From Astropecten irregularis (taxonomy: Eukaryota; Echinodermata; Asteroidea; Paxillosida; Astropectinidae): 64,000 nt of DNA. Below the pieces are notes generated by a model. It had not been told where the DNA came from and did not search any database. It worked only from the letters and a program-made list of their open reading frames with translations. The stretch covers positions 12,276,001-12,340,000 of the forward strand of contig OZ020248.1 in NCBI GenBank assembly GCA_963971285.1. The letters run 5' to 3'. How positions within the stretch are numbered: position 1 is the stretch's first letter; the number at the start of each line of letters is the position of its first letter. The translations under genes were made by a program, and so were the position numbers. Shown piece after piece: positions 14,401 through 21,926 of this stretch.

Positions 14401-16302
14401 TTGCTCGGAGACTCCATTATTTTTAGGATACGTCTCGGAGACTTGTGCACAAACTTAACTTACCTATCTTTACACATTTTCCAAACCAATGAAATTTAAA
14501 TTGACATATGTTCATATTGAGAGCATTCTCTGTCTTCTATCAAAATTTGGCACAAATGCTCACGGTGTCTATACAAGGCCGACCTCAAAATGTCGCCCTA
14601 TTATAAGTCCAGTGGTCGCCCTAATGTTCATTTTCAAATAAAAACTGTTCTCTCTATTTGTTAATAAGCTAATTTTTTATCTGAAATGCATCAAATTCTT
14701 GACGTTAAAAAGGTCTGAATTTTTTTTTAATTATCCTAGCAGGATCTTTCTCAAAGGCTAAATGACATAGCTCCAAGTAAATTAAATGTCATCATACAAC
14801 CACTAGGGAAACTGACTGGATTTAAAGTCATTGAAAAGTGAACAAAGAAAAAAAATGACGAGATTCGAACCGGCCACCTCCTGAACACCGTTAATTAAAC
14901 ATAGTTAGTCTTTATTTCATTCTTGCGCAGAAAGAATTGAGACACAATCTGAAGTGCTTGAGATATGAAACGTGTGAGAGGCATTGAATGGATTGGACAT
15001 ACCCCTTTTAGCACGCGATGCATACATCAGGTCGTCCCTCATGAGGTCTTCCACCTGAGTCCACTCTGGACCTGACAGAGCCTCGTCGTTATCCCATGGC
15101 ATCTCCATGCCAGATTCCGCCGCCACGAGCACCACCAATGCCAGCAGCCCTAGGTACCTTCAGATATTGAGAAAACGTGCTAGACATCAGCCGTAATAAT
15201 AATGATTATAATCAAACATTATCTATGCGCTCTTCAAAATCCCTGGTCATCGGGCCATAATTTACATCCATGAAACCATCTCAGCTCACTGGGTAGTACC
15301 ATGGAGCTATTTATAGCTCCATGGTAGTACACAGCCCCGGGCTACCGTATACACGGGTTTACACTTCGAAAAGTGCGCATGCGTAATAGTGCCTCGTTTT
15401 GAAGTCGCGATCAAAACCGCCGAAGTGTAAACCCGTGTATTGTCTTCGACAATGGATGGGTTTACACTTCGAAAAGTGCGCATGCGTGGAAGTGCCTCGT
15501 TTTGAAGTCGCGATCAAAATCTAAGATGGCCGTCAAGGTGTAAACCCGTGTATTCTGTGCACAGAGGCTAATCAAATCACAAAGCTACCTCTACCCTCGC
15601 ATGTACCTATTTTACTTGAAGAGAAGCAATATGTGACAAAGCGTCTTGCCCAAGGATGCAAGCACCACTAGTCCACATTGCTGGAATCAAATCCTTGAGT
15701 TCGACATGCCAGACCACTAGGCAACAACACTCTGACTCTTTAGAGTTAACCAATACTAAACCAATACTTTAAACTGTAAACTAAGTCAAATGCCTTCAAC
15801 ATCATCAAATAACCACAATTTAAACTGACTGGTTGAAAAGAGATCATAGAACAATTGACTGGAGCGGGATTCGAGCCCGGCACAGTATTCGGGAGGTGCC
15901 TGGTTCCGAAATCCCGCTCCGGTCATTTTGTTCTTGATTCACTTTTCCATGACTTACATTTCTTAAGTTAATTATCGACCACATTTATCAGCATGTAGCC
16001 ATGTACACACATGCTTTACAAACCCAAACGTATAGCGTTTGAAATTGAAAAAAAAAAGAAGAAGATAGAAGCTCTAGACATGAAGTCATTATCAGTATCT
16101 TGGGAGCATATTCAAAATTGGCTTTCCAATAAATTATACTTTTGTTTCAACAATGGAAAACAAACGAAATTAGTTCTTCCAAGTTCCACTGCCATGGTTT
16201 TGTGTTGGCTTTCGTATACACAACGTTGTTGACTACACTGCTCTAAGTGGTAAAGTATAAGATAATTTTTCTCCTCGGGGAAAAGACATCTTACCTGATC
16301 AT
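2436..16302 (-). CDS. Secreted animal haem peroxidase, 11 coding exons
   Basis: Oxidises halides or phenolic substrates with H2O2; secreted or granule-stored. Coding exons in order: 16302-16295, 15157-15003, 14097-13968, 13012-12822, 11793-11617, 10192-9968, 8687-8018, 6774-6598, 4592-4426, 3353-3233, 2577-2436. All introns are GT-AG, the phase is continuous, and 2163 bp give 720 residues plus stop. Residues 1-16 are a signal peptide ([12 protein letters not shown]...). RAKR at 51-54 is a furin-type site that would release a propeptide. Family residues present: distal GQLLDHD with His211; calcium loop TSYIDAS at 274-280; R340 and E343 (the catalytic Arg and haem-ester Glu positions); LREHNR at 355-360; proximal His441 in FRFGH; N528 in [13 protein letters not shown]. 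The position of myeloperoxidase Met243 is Gln344, as in lactoperoxidase, so no sulfonium haem link is expected. An in-frame ATG at 16320 would add six residues; I prefer 16302 because the signal peptide then starts cleanly. Whether it is an ovoperoxidase or a myeloperoxidase/peroxinectin-like enzyme is undecided. Confidence 0.93.
2735..3145. repeat. Composite repeat with nested SINE head
   Basis: The outer parts (CCCACTTTTCGCGACGAAAA at 2753, and the G-rich block near 3055-3090) match the repeat at 12010-12200. Between them sit a tRNA-like SINE head (about 2828-2880, with the B-box-like GTGGGTTCGA) and a segment at 2935-3010 (CTCATTCACGTGACTAATGG) that matches the subterminal part of the P-like element at 47754. 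It lies in the last intron of the peroxidase gene. Confidence 0.5.
3405..3736 (-). mobile_element. TTAA MITE family A, internally duplicated
   Basis: Reverse-oriented copy of the family at 1300, ending in CCAAAGTATGATACTACC with TTAA at 3733-3736. The central hairpin segment (GATCTTTTAAAAGATC followed by the CGGTCGTTGTTTTA block) is present twice, at about 3413-3470 and 3530-3600, so this copy carries a tandem duplication and its far end is missing. Confidence 0.65.
3737..4425. other. Peroxidase intron, no element identified
   Basis: Intron between peroxidase coding exons 9 and 10. The part at 3990-4370 is GC-richer than its surroundings, like an old repeat, but I could not match it elsewhere in the window and no open frame across it looks like protein. 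Confidence 0.4.
5028..5875. repeat. CRE-rich non-coding repeat with A-rich end
   Basis: Two to three diverged ~140-bp units, each containing GATGACGTCATCGTGACGTCA followed by a CCAAGTT..GATCGGATATTC segment. TGACGTCA or near matches recur about nine times over 600 bp. The block ends in an A-rich tract with repeated AATAAT/AACAAA and a terminal hairpin (AGCTGTT / AACAGCT). This looks like a dispersed non-autonomous element rather than a regulatory region. It sits in the intron between peroxidase exons 8 and 9. Confidence 0.5.
5905..6270 (+). mobile_element. tRNA-derived SINE, family 1
   Basis: The head resembles a tRNA (GTGGCTTAGTGGTCTGG as A box, GTGGGTTCGAATCCAGC as B box). The body holds a conserved block near CTTGGGCAAGATGCGTTGTC. 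The tail GGCGCTATACAAAATATTC with an ATT-rich end resembles L2/CR1-clade LINE tails, suggesting mobilisation by such a LINE. A reverse copy is at 15600-15745 and a head fragment at about 2828-2880. Confidence 0.7.
7700..7941. mobile_element. MITE with GGGGCCAATTTC ends
   Basis: Left end GGGGCCAATTTCTTAGAGCTG and right end ATGAAATTGGCTCC are inverted copies, about 240 bp apart, with internal CTAAGCA/TGCTAAGC inverted segments. Related copies lie at 31136-31276 (shorter) and 41698-41936. No coding capacity. Confidence 0.65.
8688..9967. other. Peroxidase intron with one dispersed repeat
   Basis: Intron between coding exons 6 and 7. The segment 9635-9900 is a repeat: its reverse complement matches 57715-57960 (shared blocks CACCTTCCTTGTATACCC and AAGCCTCGGTT). 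The rest (8790-9630) holds no feature I can support. Confidence 0.5.
10215..10610. mobile_element. TTAA-type MITE, family B
   Basis: Contains GATTGGTAACATACCCA, CAGATTTACG, the CCTGAAATGGTGTA block, and on the far side GACTCAGATGTCCGATTGAGC followed by ACCATTACCAATA-like sequence. Related copies: 18310-18440 (partial), 21003-21330, 31955-32325 and 47200-47380 (partial). Family B shares internal blocks with family A but has a different distal half. Confidence 0.55.
10690..10955. mobile_element. Fragment of Mutator-like element
   Basis: Matches the right half of the element at 61679-62246: shared CGAAAACGAGTTCGTAATGT, a TTTTTTGGTCACATG-like block, TAGCCGATA, and the terminal GGGAACCAGAC. The left terminus is absent, so this is a broken copy inside a peroxidase intron. 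Confidence 0.55.
11165..11585. repeat. Four tandem foldback units
   Basis: Four ~95-bp units, each bounded by ACACGGGTTTACACTTCG and CGAAGTGTAAACCCGTGT (about 11170-11268, 11265-11375, 11380-11475, 11490-11583). Inside each is an arm AAGTGCGCATG... GTGCCTCGTTTTGAAG. Units alternate in orientation. Two further units lie at 15347-15556. The cores contain TGCGCATGCG-like sequence. Several copies side by side suggest repeated insertion into itself or replication slippage of a hairpin MITE. Confidence 0.7.
12005..12230. repeat. Dispersed repeat, intact relative of 2735 block
   Basis: Begins TTTTTAGCACCCTACTTTTCG and includes CAGAATGCCACGCA, a CGGTTCCATTTTTTTTGGGGG block and ATGAAGCACT-like sequence. 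The same order of blocks is seen at 2735-3145, where other elements have inserted. Non-coding, in the intron between exons 4 and 5 of the peroxidase. Confidence 0.5.
13227..13370. repeat. Foldback MITE with GGGCCTGTTTGTTTC ends
   Basis: Left arm GGGCCTGTTTGTTTC and right arm GAAACAAACAGGCCC are perfect inverted copies. Subterminal GGATCCGGATCCCAT is also inverted (ATGGGATCCGGATCC), giving a long hairpin of about 143 bp. No coding content. Confidence 0.7.
13400..13625. repeat. ~39-bp minisatellite in peroxidase intron
   Basis: Five to six diverged units of the type GTGTCCCGGACAACTGT followed by ACATGGCCACAAGCGTGTAA. Divergence rises toward the right end. It lies between coding exons 3 and 4 of the peroxidase, directly beside the foldback element at 13227. 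Open frames through it on either strand are repeat translations. Confidence 0.65.
14160..14450. repeat. GAGACGTC-rich palindromic repeat
   Basis: The motif GAGACGTC and variants (GACGTCTC, GAGACTCC) occurs about a dozen times in both orientations, around a central GGCCGTATCACACCAAAGG. The arrangement suggests one or two collapsed hairpin MITEs. It adjoins peroxidase exon 3 on its upstream side. Open frames on both strands here come from the repeat. Confidence 0.5.
14855..14895 (-). mobile_element. SINE family 2 fragment
   Basis: On the minus strand it reads ACGGTGTTCAGGAGGTGGCC followed by the B-box-like GGTTCGAATCTCGT, as in the SINE family 2 copies at 34725-34970. Only the B-box half remains. 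Confidence 0.45.
15297..15326. repeat. Perfect 13-bp hairpin
   Basis: TACCATGGAGCTA (15297-15309), a 4-base loop, then TAGCTCCATGGTA (15314-15326). It lies just outside the foldback units at 15347. Confidence 0.6.
15347..15556. repeat. Two tandem foldback units (family of 11165)
   Basis: Two ~95-bp hairpin units with ends ACACGGGTTTACACTTCG and inverted copy, each with an AAGTGCGCATGCGT arm. They lie in the first intron of the peroxidase gene, about 750-950 bp downstream of the start codon. Confidence 0.7.
15600..15745 (-). mobile_element. SINE family 1, reverse copy
   Basis: The reverse complement reads GCCTAGTGGTCTGGCATGTC, a diverged B box (GATTCCAGC), then GTGGTGCTTGCATCCTTGGGC and CACATATTGCTTCTCTTC, matching the copy at 5905 over its 5' half. 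The tail is missing. Confidence 0.65.
15855..15930. mobile_element. SINE family 2 fragment, rearranged
   Basis: Contains GACTGGAGCGGGATTCGAGC, the reverse complement of the family 2 3' end, followed by GTATTCGGGAGGTGCCTGGTT and a second AATCCCGCTCCGGT in the opposite orientation. The two halves face each other, suggesting inverted rearrangement. Confidence 0.45.
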
Positions 16303-16834
16303 CTTGGAAGTATGAAACATCAACGATGTTAACGGTCGTTCGGAAGATTTGTTTGTTTCGAGTCCTTCTTGTTGCAAAACCTGCCCGACTCCTGACCAAA
16401 TGTTTGGCACAGCCCTCTTTAAATACTTGTCGTATAACACCTGGAAATCCAAACCTATAGGAAGTAGGCATGCCACACCGACCAATCATTGTTCTCGCTT
16501 ATACGCGTCACTGGCATGTGCACCACCACTGAGCCTCCTGATTGGTCGATTGGACAATTTTACAATAAAGTAATCAGCCACTCACATTGCATGTTGTTTT
16601 CGTCTATTCAAAACGGCATTTTTTATGGAGACGGGCATTTTTAATAGACAGCCGCGTTTGCATTAAATTAATGCACAGAATAATGATATTGCAATTTGCA
16701 CGCACGTTTTGTCTTTAATTGCCGTCAGTTTGGAATAAGCGGGTCTGTTTTTACTTCGCTTTGGATTGTGTAATTACGTTCCCATAATGCAGGATAAAGT
16801 CTCTCCTTGTATATAAATCATTCCAAACCATATT

Positions 16835-16938
16835 GGAATAATGGGCTGTAATTGGACAATGTGTAATTCATTAACCGTACGGTATAGGAATAATGGGCTG
16901 TAATTGGACAATGTGTAATTCATTAACCGTACGGTATA
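16835..16938. repeat. Perfect 52-bp tandem duplication
   Basis: Two adjacent identical 52-bp units (16835-16886 and 16887-16938), starting GGAATAATGGGCTGTAATTG and ending CCGTACGGTATA. The absence of differences points to a recent duplication. It lies upstream of the peroxidase start. Confidence 0.7.
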
Positions 16939-17171
16939 GAAGTCAATAAAACATACGGTTTCATATTGTCCAACAAATTAACGCCTGTTGTAATGCATAT
17001 AATCATAATTAGTATTATCATTATCATTTTACGATTATTACAAGTGGACCATATGGATTGGGAAAATGTTAAGTTTTTAACCTTGACACATTGTGACCGA
17101 TGTAGAGAGACAAACACGAGCTCTATAATCAGGCAGATGATGCAAGTCTAAGTTGGAAAAGATTGTCATCA

Positions 17172-18012
17172 TCAGGTCGAGCAAACTCGGCATTCCTTAA
17201 CGCAATCTTTCCATCTGTCATTATCCGTCACGAGTGCTGATAGATCCTCAGGGTCACAGCCAATATCATCCACTATGTGGTCGATGTATGTTGTTGAGGG
17301 TCTCCCACGGCTTCGCTTTCCATGTGCAGGTTGCCAATGTACCAAGTCACTAGCCAGTTCCCCTTTGGTCGATGTATGTTGTTGAGGGTCTCCCACGGCT
17401 TCTCTAGTTCCATGTACAGGTTGCCAAAGTACCAAGTCACCGTGGCCAGTTCCCCTTTGGTCGATGTATGTTGTTGAGGGTCTCCCATGGCTTATCTAGT
17501 TCCATGTACAGGTTACCAAAGTACCAAGTCACTAGCCAGTTCCCCTTTGGTCGATGTATGTTGTTGAGGGTCTCCCATGGCTTCTCTCTTTCCATGTGCA
17601 GGTTACCAAAGTACCAAGTCACTAGCCAGTTCCCCTTTGGTCGATGTATGTTGTTGAGGGTCTCCCACGGCTTCTCTTTCCATGTGCAGGTTGCCAAAGT
17701 ACCAAGTCACTTGCCAGTTCCCCTTTGCTCCTGTAACAGTGACCAGCGAACCTCAGTCTTCTATCCCTAACTATTTCACTGATTGGTGGAAGATTTCCGT
17801 ACAGTTCTTTCTTGGTAGGATGTTGATTCCATGACATGTTTAGAGCTACTCTTAACATTCTATCATAGCCACCATCCAGAGTTTTTTCTAGTGATTCTAG
17901 TGTATAGTGTCCATGTGGTTACTCCATACACAAGGATTGATTCGACAGTTGTTCGGAAGAAGTTTATTTTCAGATGTGTTAATAGTAGCGATGACTTCCA
18001 TATGTTATCTAG
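17172..18012 (-). pseudogene. LINE reverse transcriptase 3' fragment
   Basis: Minus-strand translation gives, in order, a thumb-region segment FFRTTVESILVYGVTTWT (about 17960-17905), then RDRRLRFAGHCYRSKGELAS (around 17780-17720), then HGKRSRGRPSTTYID, and finally a tail ending DLSALVTDNDRWKDCVKE near 17180. This order is typical of the C-terminal part of non-LTR retrotransposon polymerases in invertebrates. Frameshifts and stops interrupt it, there is no upstream polymerase core, and the segment between HGKRSRGRP and the tail has expanded into tandem repeats. It is a dead, truncated copy. Confidence 0.7.
17280..17725. repeat. ~90-bp minisatellite derived from LINE coding DNA
   Basis: About five units of roughly 90 bp. 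Each contains TTCCATGTGCAGGTTGCCAA, GTACCAAGTCACTAGCCAG, TTCCCCTTTGGTCGATGTATG and TTGTTGAGGGTCTCCCACGG. The terminal units grade into single-copy LINE sequence on both sides, so the repeat arose by amplification within the LINE fragment. Some units are 3-5 bp longer and shift the frame. Confidence 0.75.
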
Positions 18013-18309
18013 TTAAATTAAAGCACTCCATGCTTTTCCCAGTCTGATTTCAACATCTCGTATTGTTGGCGCGATGTTGCTTCGCATAATAGCTCCAATC
18101 AGGCAGATGCGACTCTTAAGTTGGAAATGGTTTGCAAAGAGCCGAAAGAGAGGATATTGTGGATAAACGTCTTGAAAAAGGGAAGAGAAACGGCAGATGG
18201 AAAGGAAAATAGGAACATTTTGTGAGAAATGGTCATTGGGAGGCCTTTTCAAAGAACAAACCATTAATGGAGTATGTAAAATTGTAATCATTCTCTGTAT
18301 TAATTCTTA

Positions 18310-18440
18310 AAGGTAAATGCATGATTGGTAAATATAATAATAAACCTGTGAAAATTTGAGTTCAATCGGACATCTGAGTCACGAGAAAATAGCGAAAACC
18401 CGGCGCAATTTTTCTAATAAGACATGAAGAATAGTTTACT
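18310..18440. mobile_element. MITE family B, partial
   Basis: Holds AATTCTTAAAGGTAAATGC, then CCTGTGAAAATTTGAGTTCA and ATCGGACATCTGAGTCACGA, matching the distal half of the family B copies. The other half is absent. Confidence 0.5.
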
Positions 18441-19783
18441 TTATGTTTGTTCCAAAAATCGTTCAGACGAACGATCTTTGTAAAAGAAACTAAATCTTGA
18501 TTTCCTTGAAAACCCCAGCATCTGATGAACCAAGATTTCCCATGGTGACTGTTTGCACTGTTTACGAACTGTTGAGTCCATTTTCTGTCACAAACTCAAT
18601 AAATCTTTTTTGGAGGCCTTGCAAATCCTATATGCTCCCTTTAAGTAAGTAAATAACTAATTGTATTATTTCACGGGGTCTCCACATGACAATCTTCCTT
18701 GTTGGAGACCCCCTGCCACCACTTGATCTATATACCTCTGTCCATATCACCATCGTGCAAAATGACAAAATGCTGTTGTCTTTCGAGAATGAATGGATAG
18801 GCTGTTCCATATCCAGGGGAAATATCCGCGGGAAGCAAACACCCTGTCGATAGTTGTTAACCTATTGCAGCTGCATGGTGGTGTTTCCTCCCTCTGTAGA
18901 AGGAATGTTCTATAGACTAGTGAAAGTGCACAACACCTCGCGTCTTTACTGTGGTCAATAAAGATAGAAATTTGACTCTCAGATCAACTTCGCGTCGGCA
19001 ATTAAGTTGGCATTAGTTAATTTTGCTTGCTCCTTAAAAACCATCTGTTGTTGAAGATGAATATTTAATTTCCCGCGAGATTTATGATTTGAAAAACCCA
19101 TAGGATTAAGCATTCATTACCCGCACCTTGTTCATAATTGCATATCGGGATGCGCGCCATGCTCTTTCCAGTATAATTTGGATGTGCGTAATCCTTCAGT
19201 AATTTCTATGAGTTGAAGTCACCCATTCCAAAGATACGTGCTTATCTAGTGGCGTAGACTGGTCTTCAGATCTGAGAGAGTACCATAAGTCGTAGTTTCA
19301 TAATGTAAATCACAAGCTTTGAATTGAACAGAGGCCACGGAGGCCATGACCTTCGTAGCCCTGGTTCTTGGCCTATGTGCCCCTTCAAATATTTCCATAG
19401 ACATTATGATTTTCCAATGGAGGTGTCCCTTGCAATAGAACAGTGGCCTAGCTATAATAGCTTGCCCATTTCAGAACCAAATTACAGGTCTGAAATCAAA
19501 TATTATAATTGTGTGTGTATGTACATGTATGTACGTGTATATCATATACATACACGAACAAGTTGAATGTTTGACAACGCGAGGCATTATTTTGTAAAAC
19601 CTTAAAAGTTGTAACTGCTTGTAATTGACATGTCCAAACTTGATCATGTTCCTAACTGTTGTTCCCTAGTATTATTGCAACTGTTGTTATTGATTTTTTT
19701 AAACTGGCGTGTATTGCATAATTACTATGGTTTCGCTTTCCCCCTGATATAAACCCGAGTGATGATATAAACACCGTCGCGAC
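18441..19783. other. Intergenic stretch without recognisable genes
   Basis: No open frame with protein-like composition, no paired splice sites in a long frame and no repeat shared with other parts of the window. A TATGTACATGTATGTA-type simple repeat lies near 19515-19555. Confidence 0.45.
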
Positions 19784-19807
19784 GGGGACGCGACGCGTCG
19801 CGTCCCC
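19784..19807. repeat. Perfect 24-bp CpG palindrome
   Basis: GGGGACGCGACG followed at once by its exact reverse complement, with no loop. It carries eight CpG dinucleotides in otherwise AT-rich DNA. It lies 60 bp outside the Harbinger-type MITE that follows. Confidence 0.7.
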
Positions 19808-19868
19808 CACGTAAAAGTATACCTCAACCCGCGCTTTCTACGCCCCGCCCCTGCGTGCTTATGTATTA

Positions 19869-20213
19869 GGCCATACAAAAAAAATTGTTGTATTGGCGTA
19901 ACAGAGGTTTGGAAAATAGGGTAGGGCGGGCGGATATATTTTTTTTATTCAATTTTTCCTGGGGTATTAAATGCTTTTCCCCCTGTATAATCACAGTATT
20001 TGACGTGTCAAATAAAGACAAGAAATGACATAACAACTTTAACCAGTCTGGTTTCCATCTGTTGCTCCATTTAAGCTTTTAATCTGCATACAAATTTGCG
20101 ATTTTTATTTATTTATTTATTTTTTTTTTTTTTTTTGGTTTAAAATGTTTACGGTCGGGGCATATTTTTGGGTCGGGCGGGTTACGCCAATACAACAATT
20201 TTTTTTTATGGCC
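19869..20213. mobile_element. PIF/Harbinger-type MITE, copy 1
   Basis: Ends GGCCATACAAAAAAAATTG and its inverted copy ...TTTTTTTTATGGCC, with a subterminal GTATTGGCGTAAC inverted pair. TTA flanks both sides (19866-19868 and 20214-20216). A three-base TWA target duplication is diagnostic of PIF/Harbinger elements. A near-identical relative is at 39678-40052, with TAA flanks. Confidence 0.8.
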
Positions 20214-20224
20214 TTACTGGTGTC

Positions 20225-20495
20225 TCAGACCCAATCATAACCAGAGCCACATCTACCCGTATACTCAAAATCACACTTGGCTTTAGTATAACATAGTTTC
20301 ATGTCTGCGTTATACATGTCGCACTGGGGTCGGGGTGCAGGTTTCGTACAGCATGGGACTTGCATACTCAGGCAAATACCTAGCATTGAAGTGTCCATCT
20401 TCAACACAGCCAATGTACATGTACCCTCTCTAGCCATGAGTCGCGCTTTGGTTTCAGAAACGTATACCGCAAGTATAAAATAACGTGATCTTCCT
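20225..20495 (-). CDS. Possible last exon, small cysteine-rich secreted protein
   Basis: The open frame ends in a stop at 20225 and runs back without interruption to about 20495. The translation begins with a hydrophobic stretch (YFILAVY) like the end of a signal peptide, then AREGTC, LGICL, QVPCCTKPAPRPQCD, MKLCYTKAKCD and YTGRCGSGYDWV. Eight cysteines, including one CC pair, lie in about 65 residues, and composition is protein-like. There is no start codon upstream in this frame before a stop, so the first exon must lie further upstream (higher coordinates) if the gene is real; GAG or AAG acceptors exist near 20490-20500. I do not recognise the family. The Harbinger-type MITE at 19869-20213 lies 12 bp past the stop, so the 3' UTR would include it. 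Confidence 0.4.
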
Positions 20496-20667
20496 CACAA
20501 AGCCGTATCCTCTTTGAGTGATCTCCCATGTACCGTTTCCAGTTTGCAGCATTGCTGCGCGTATATCGGTGAAACGATCCCTGGGATATGGCGGTGTGTG
20601 CGTGGTTTCATGGCTTCTTGCTGCCAAACGAACAAAGATAATTGACTTTTGGGGTCACCACCAAAGT

Positions 20668-20735
20668 AGGGCTGGATAGCTCAGTTGGTAGATCGCCTGT
20701 ACGGTATTCAGGAGGTCGCTCCAGTAAAATTGTCA
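20668..20735 (+). mobile_element. SINE family 2 head
   Basis: GGGCTGGATAGCTCAGTTGG (A box) followed by TAGATCGCCTGTACGGTATT and CAGGAGGTCGCTCCAGTAAA. The B-box segment GGTTCGAATCCC seen in other copies is deleted, so it cannot be an intact tRNA gene. Confidence 0.6.
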
Positions 20736-21002
20736 TTGAAAATAGATGTTGTTCTCTTAGTCTCGCCGCAAGTCTTTTTAGTGTTTTTAGGTATAATTTT
20801 CTTTGTAGTATAATTATCATCTGAAACAAACGTAAACCCATATGGAAGTGACAAAATGGTCGGTGAGCTTCAAATTGAAGAAAGCCTTGGAAGTTTCAGT
20901 TATTTATCGGCCCCCTGATACACTAGTGTACTTTTCTCTACTCCCATTATGATGCTCTCATGGTCGATTATTACAAACTACTAAGAGAGGTATTGATTAC
21001 TT

Positions 21003-21330
21003 TAAAGGTAAATGATTGGTAACATACCCAGACAGAAATGTTCACAGATTTACGTATAACTTTCAGGATATGAGGATGGTGCTGGTAGAAACATACCGTT
21101 CAAATATTTCCACCTGAAGTTGTGTATTTATTGAGAAATTAGTAAGACAAATACCGAAAACAGTTTTGATCCCAGAGTAAGAAAAAAACCAAACATTCCT
21201 CCTGTTATTAAACAAAAATGAGTCGGGCCTTTATTTTAGTGATTCAGATGTCCGATTAAGCTCACGCTTATTATTTCATGTGGATCAAGTACGGGCGCTG
21301 TTCTGTGACCATTACCAATAATGTATTATA
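21003..21330. mobile_element. MITE family B copy
   Basis: Starts TTTAAAGGTAAATGATTGG with TAACATACCCAGACAG, then CAGATTTACGTATAACTTTC and the ACATACCGTTCAAATATTTC block. The far half holds GATTCAGATGTCCGATTAAGC and ACCATTACCAATAATGTAT. Closest to the copies at 10215 and 31955. Confidence 0.55.
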
Positions 21331-21703
21331 CCTTTGAGTAGCATCTAAAACTATCTGAAAATGCAATTGTTCTTGCGAAATACGGTGTGTTCTAAACACC
21401 TGCTTCAATTATTTAACAGAGCAAAAACAGCACCGGTATTGAGATATTAGAATTGATGATTATAGGATATAAAATGTGCTCTTCAGTAGTCATTATGATG
21501 TCAGCACGACTGCTTTATCGCAATATAAGTTACCGTATGCTTTATTTTAAGATGCGTGTGCGCAACAAAAATTCAAGTGTGGTGTATTAAAGCGGTATTA
21601 ACTTTGAGGAAAAACCTCCGATTCACTTTGACTGCGGCTATCCGATAGACTCAGTATTGAGGAAGAAATTTCAAACTCTAGCGTAAAAAAGTGCCTCATA
21701 GTC

Positions 21704-21870
21704 TTATAGAGGTTATTCACCGACGTCATAAAATCACGTGATTGGCCGTCAAGCTTTTCTATGTTGTCCATGTTTACCCTGTACGTTGCGTGTGCACTGA
21801 CGCGTATTGTATGGCGTTTGCAACCATTGTGCTTGACGGCCAATGACGTCACGTGAATAACCTCTATAGT
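21704..21870. mobile_element. TA-flanked hairpin MITE inside satellite
   Basis: TATAGAGGTTATTCAC at the left and GTGAATAACCTCTATA at the right, with inner inverted segments GTGATTGGCCGTCAAGC / GCTTGACGGCCAATGACG. Neighbouring satellite units read CTTATATTGCAG across this point, so the insertion site and the TA (or TATA) duplication can be read directly. About 165 bp, non-coding. Confidence 0.75.
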
Positions 21871-21926
21871 GCAGTTTTTATTTTGCCTTCTCGGCTGCTT
21901 TCTGGCATTACGTGTCATGCTATACT

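Noticed and set aside
14070-14499. Overlapping open frames on both strands (126 and 140 codons)
   Set aside because: Both are translations of the GAGACGTC palindromic repeat; an exon of the peroxidase overlaps only at 14070-14097.
20668-20735. Possible tRNA genes here and at 34730-34965 and 59650-59720
   Set aside because: A and B boxes are present but acceptor and anticodon stems do not form, and several copies share the same non-tRNA extensions. They are SINE heads.
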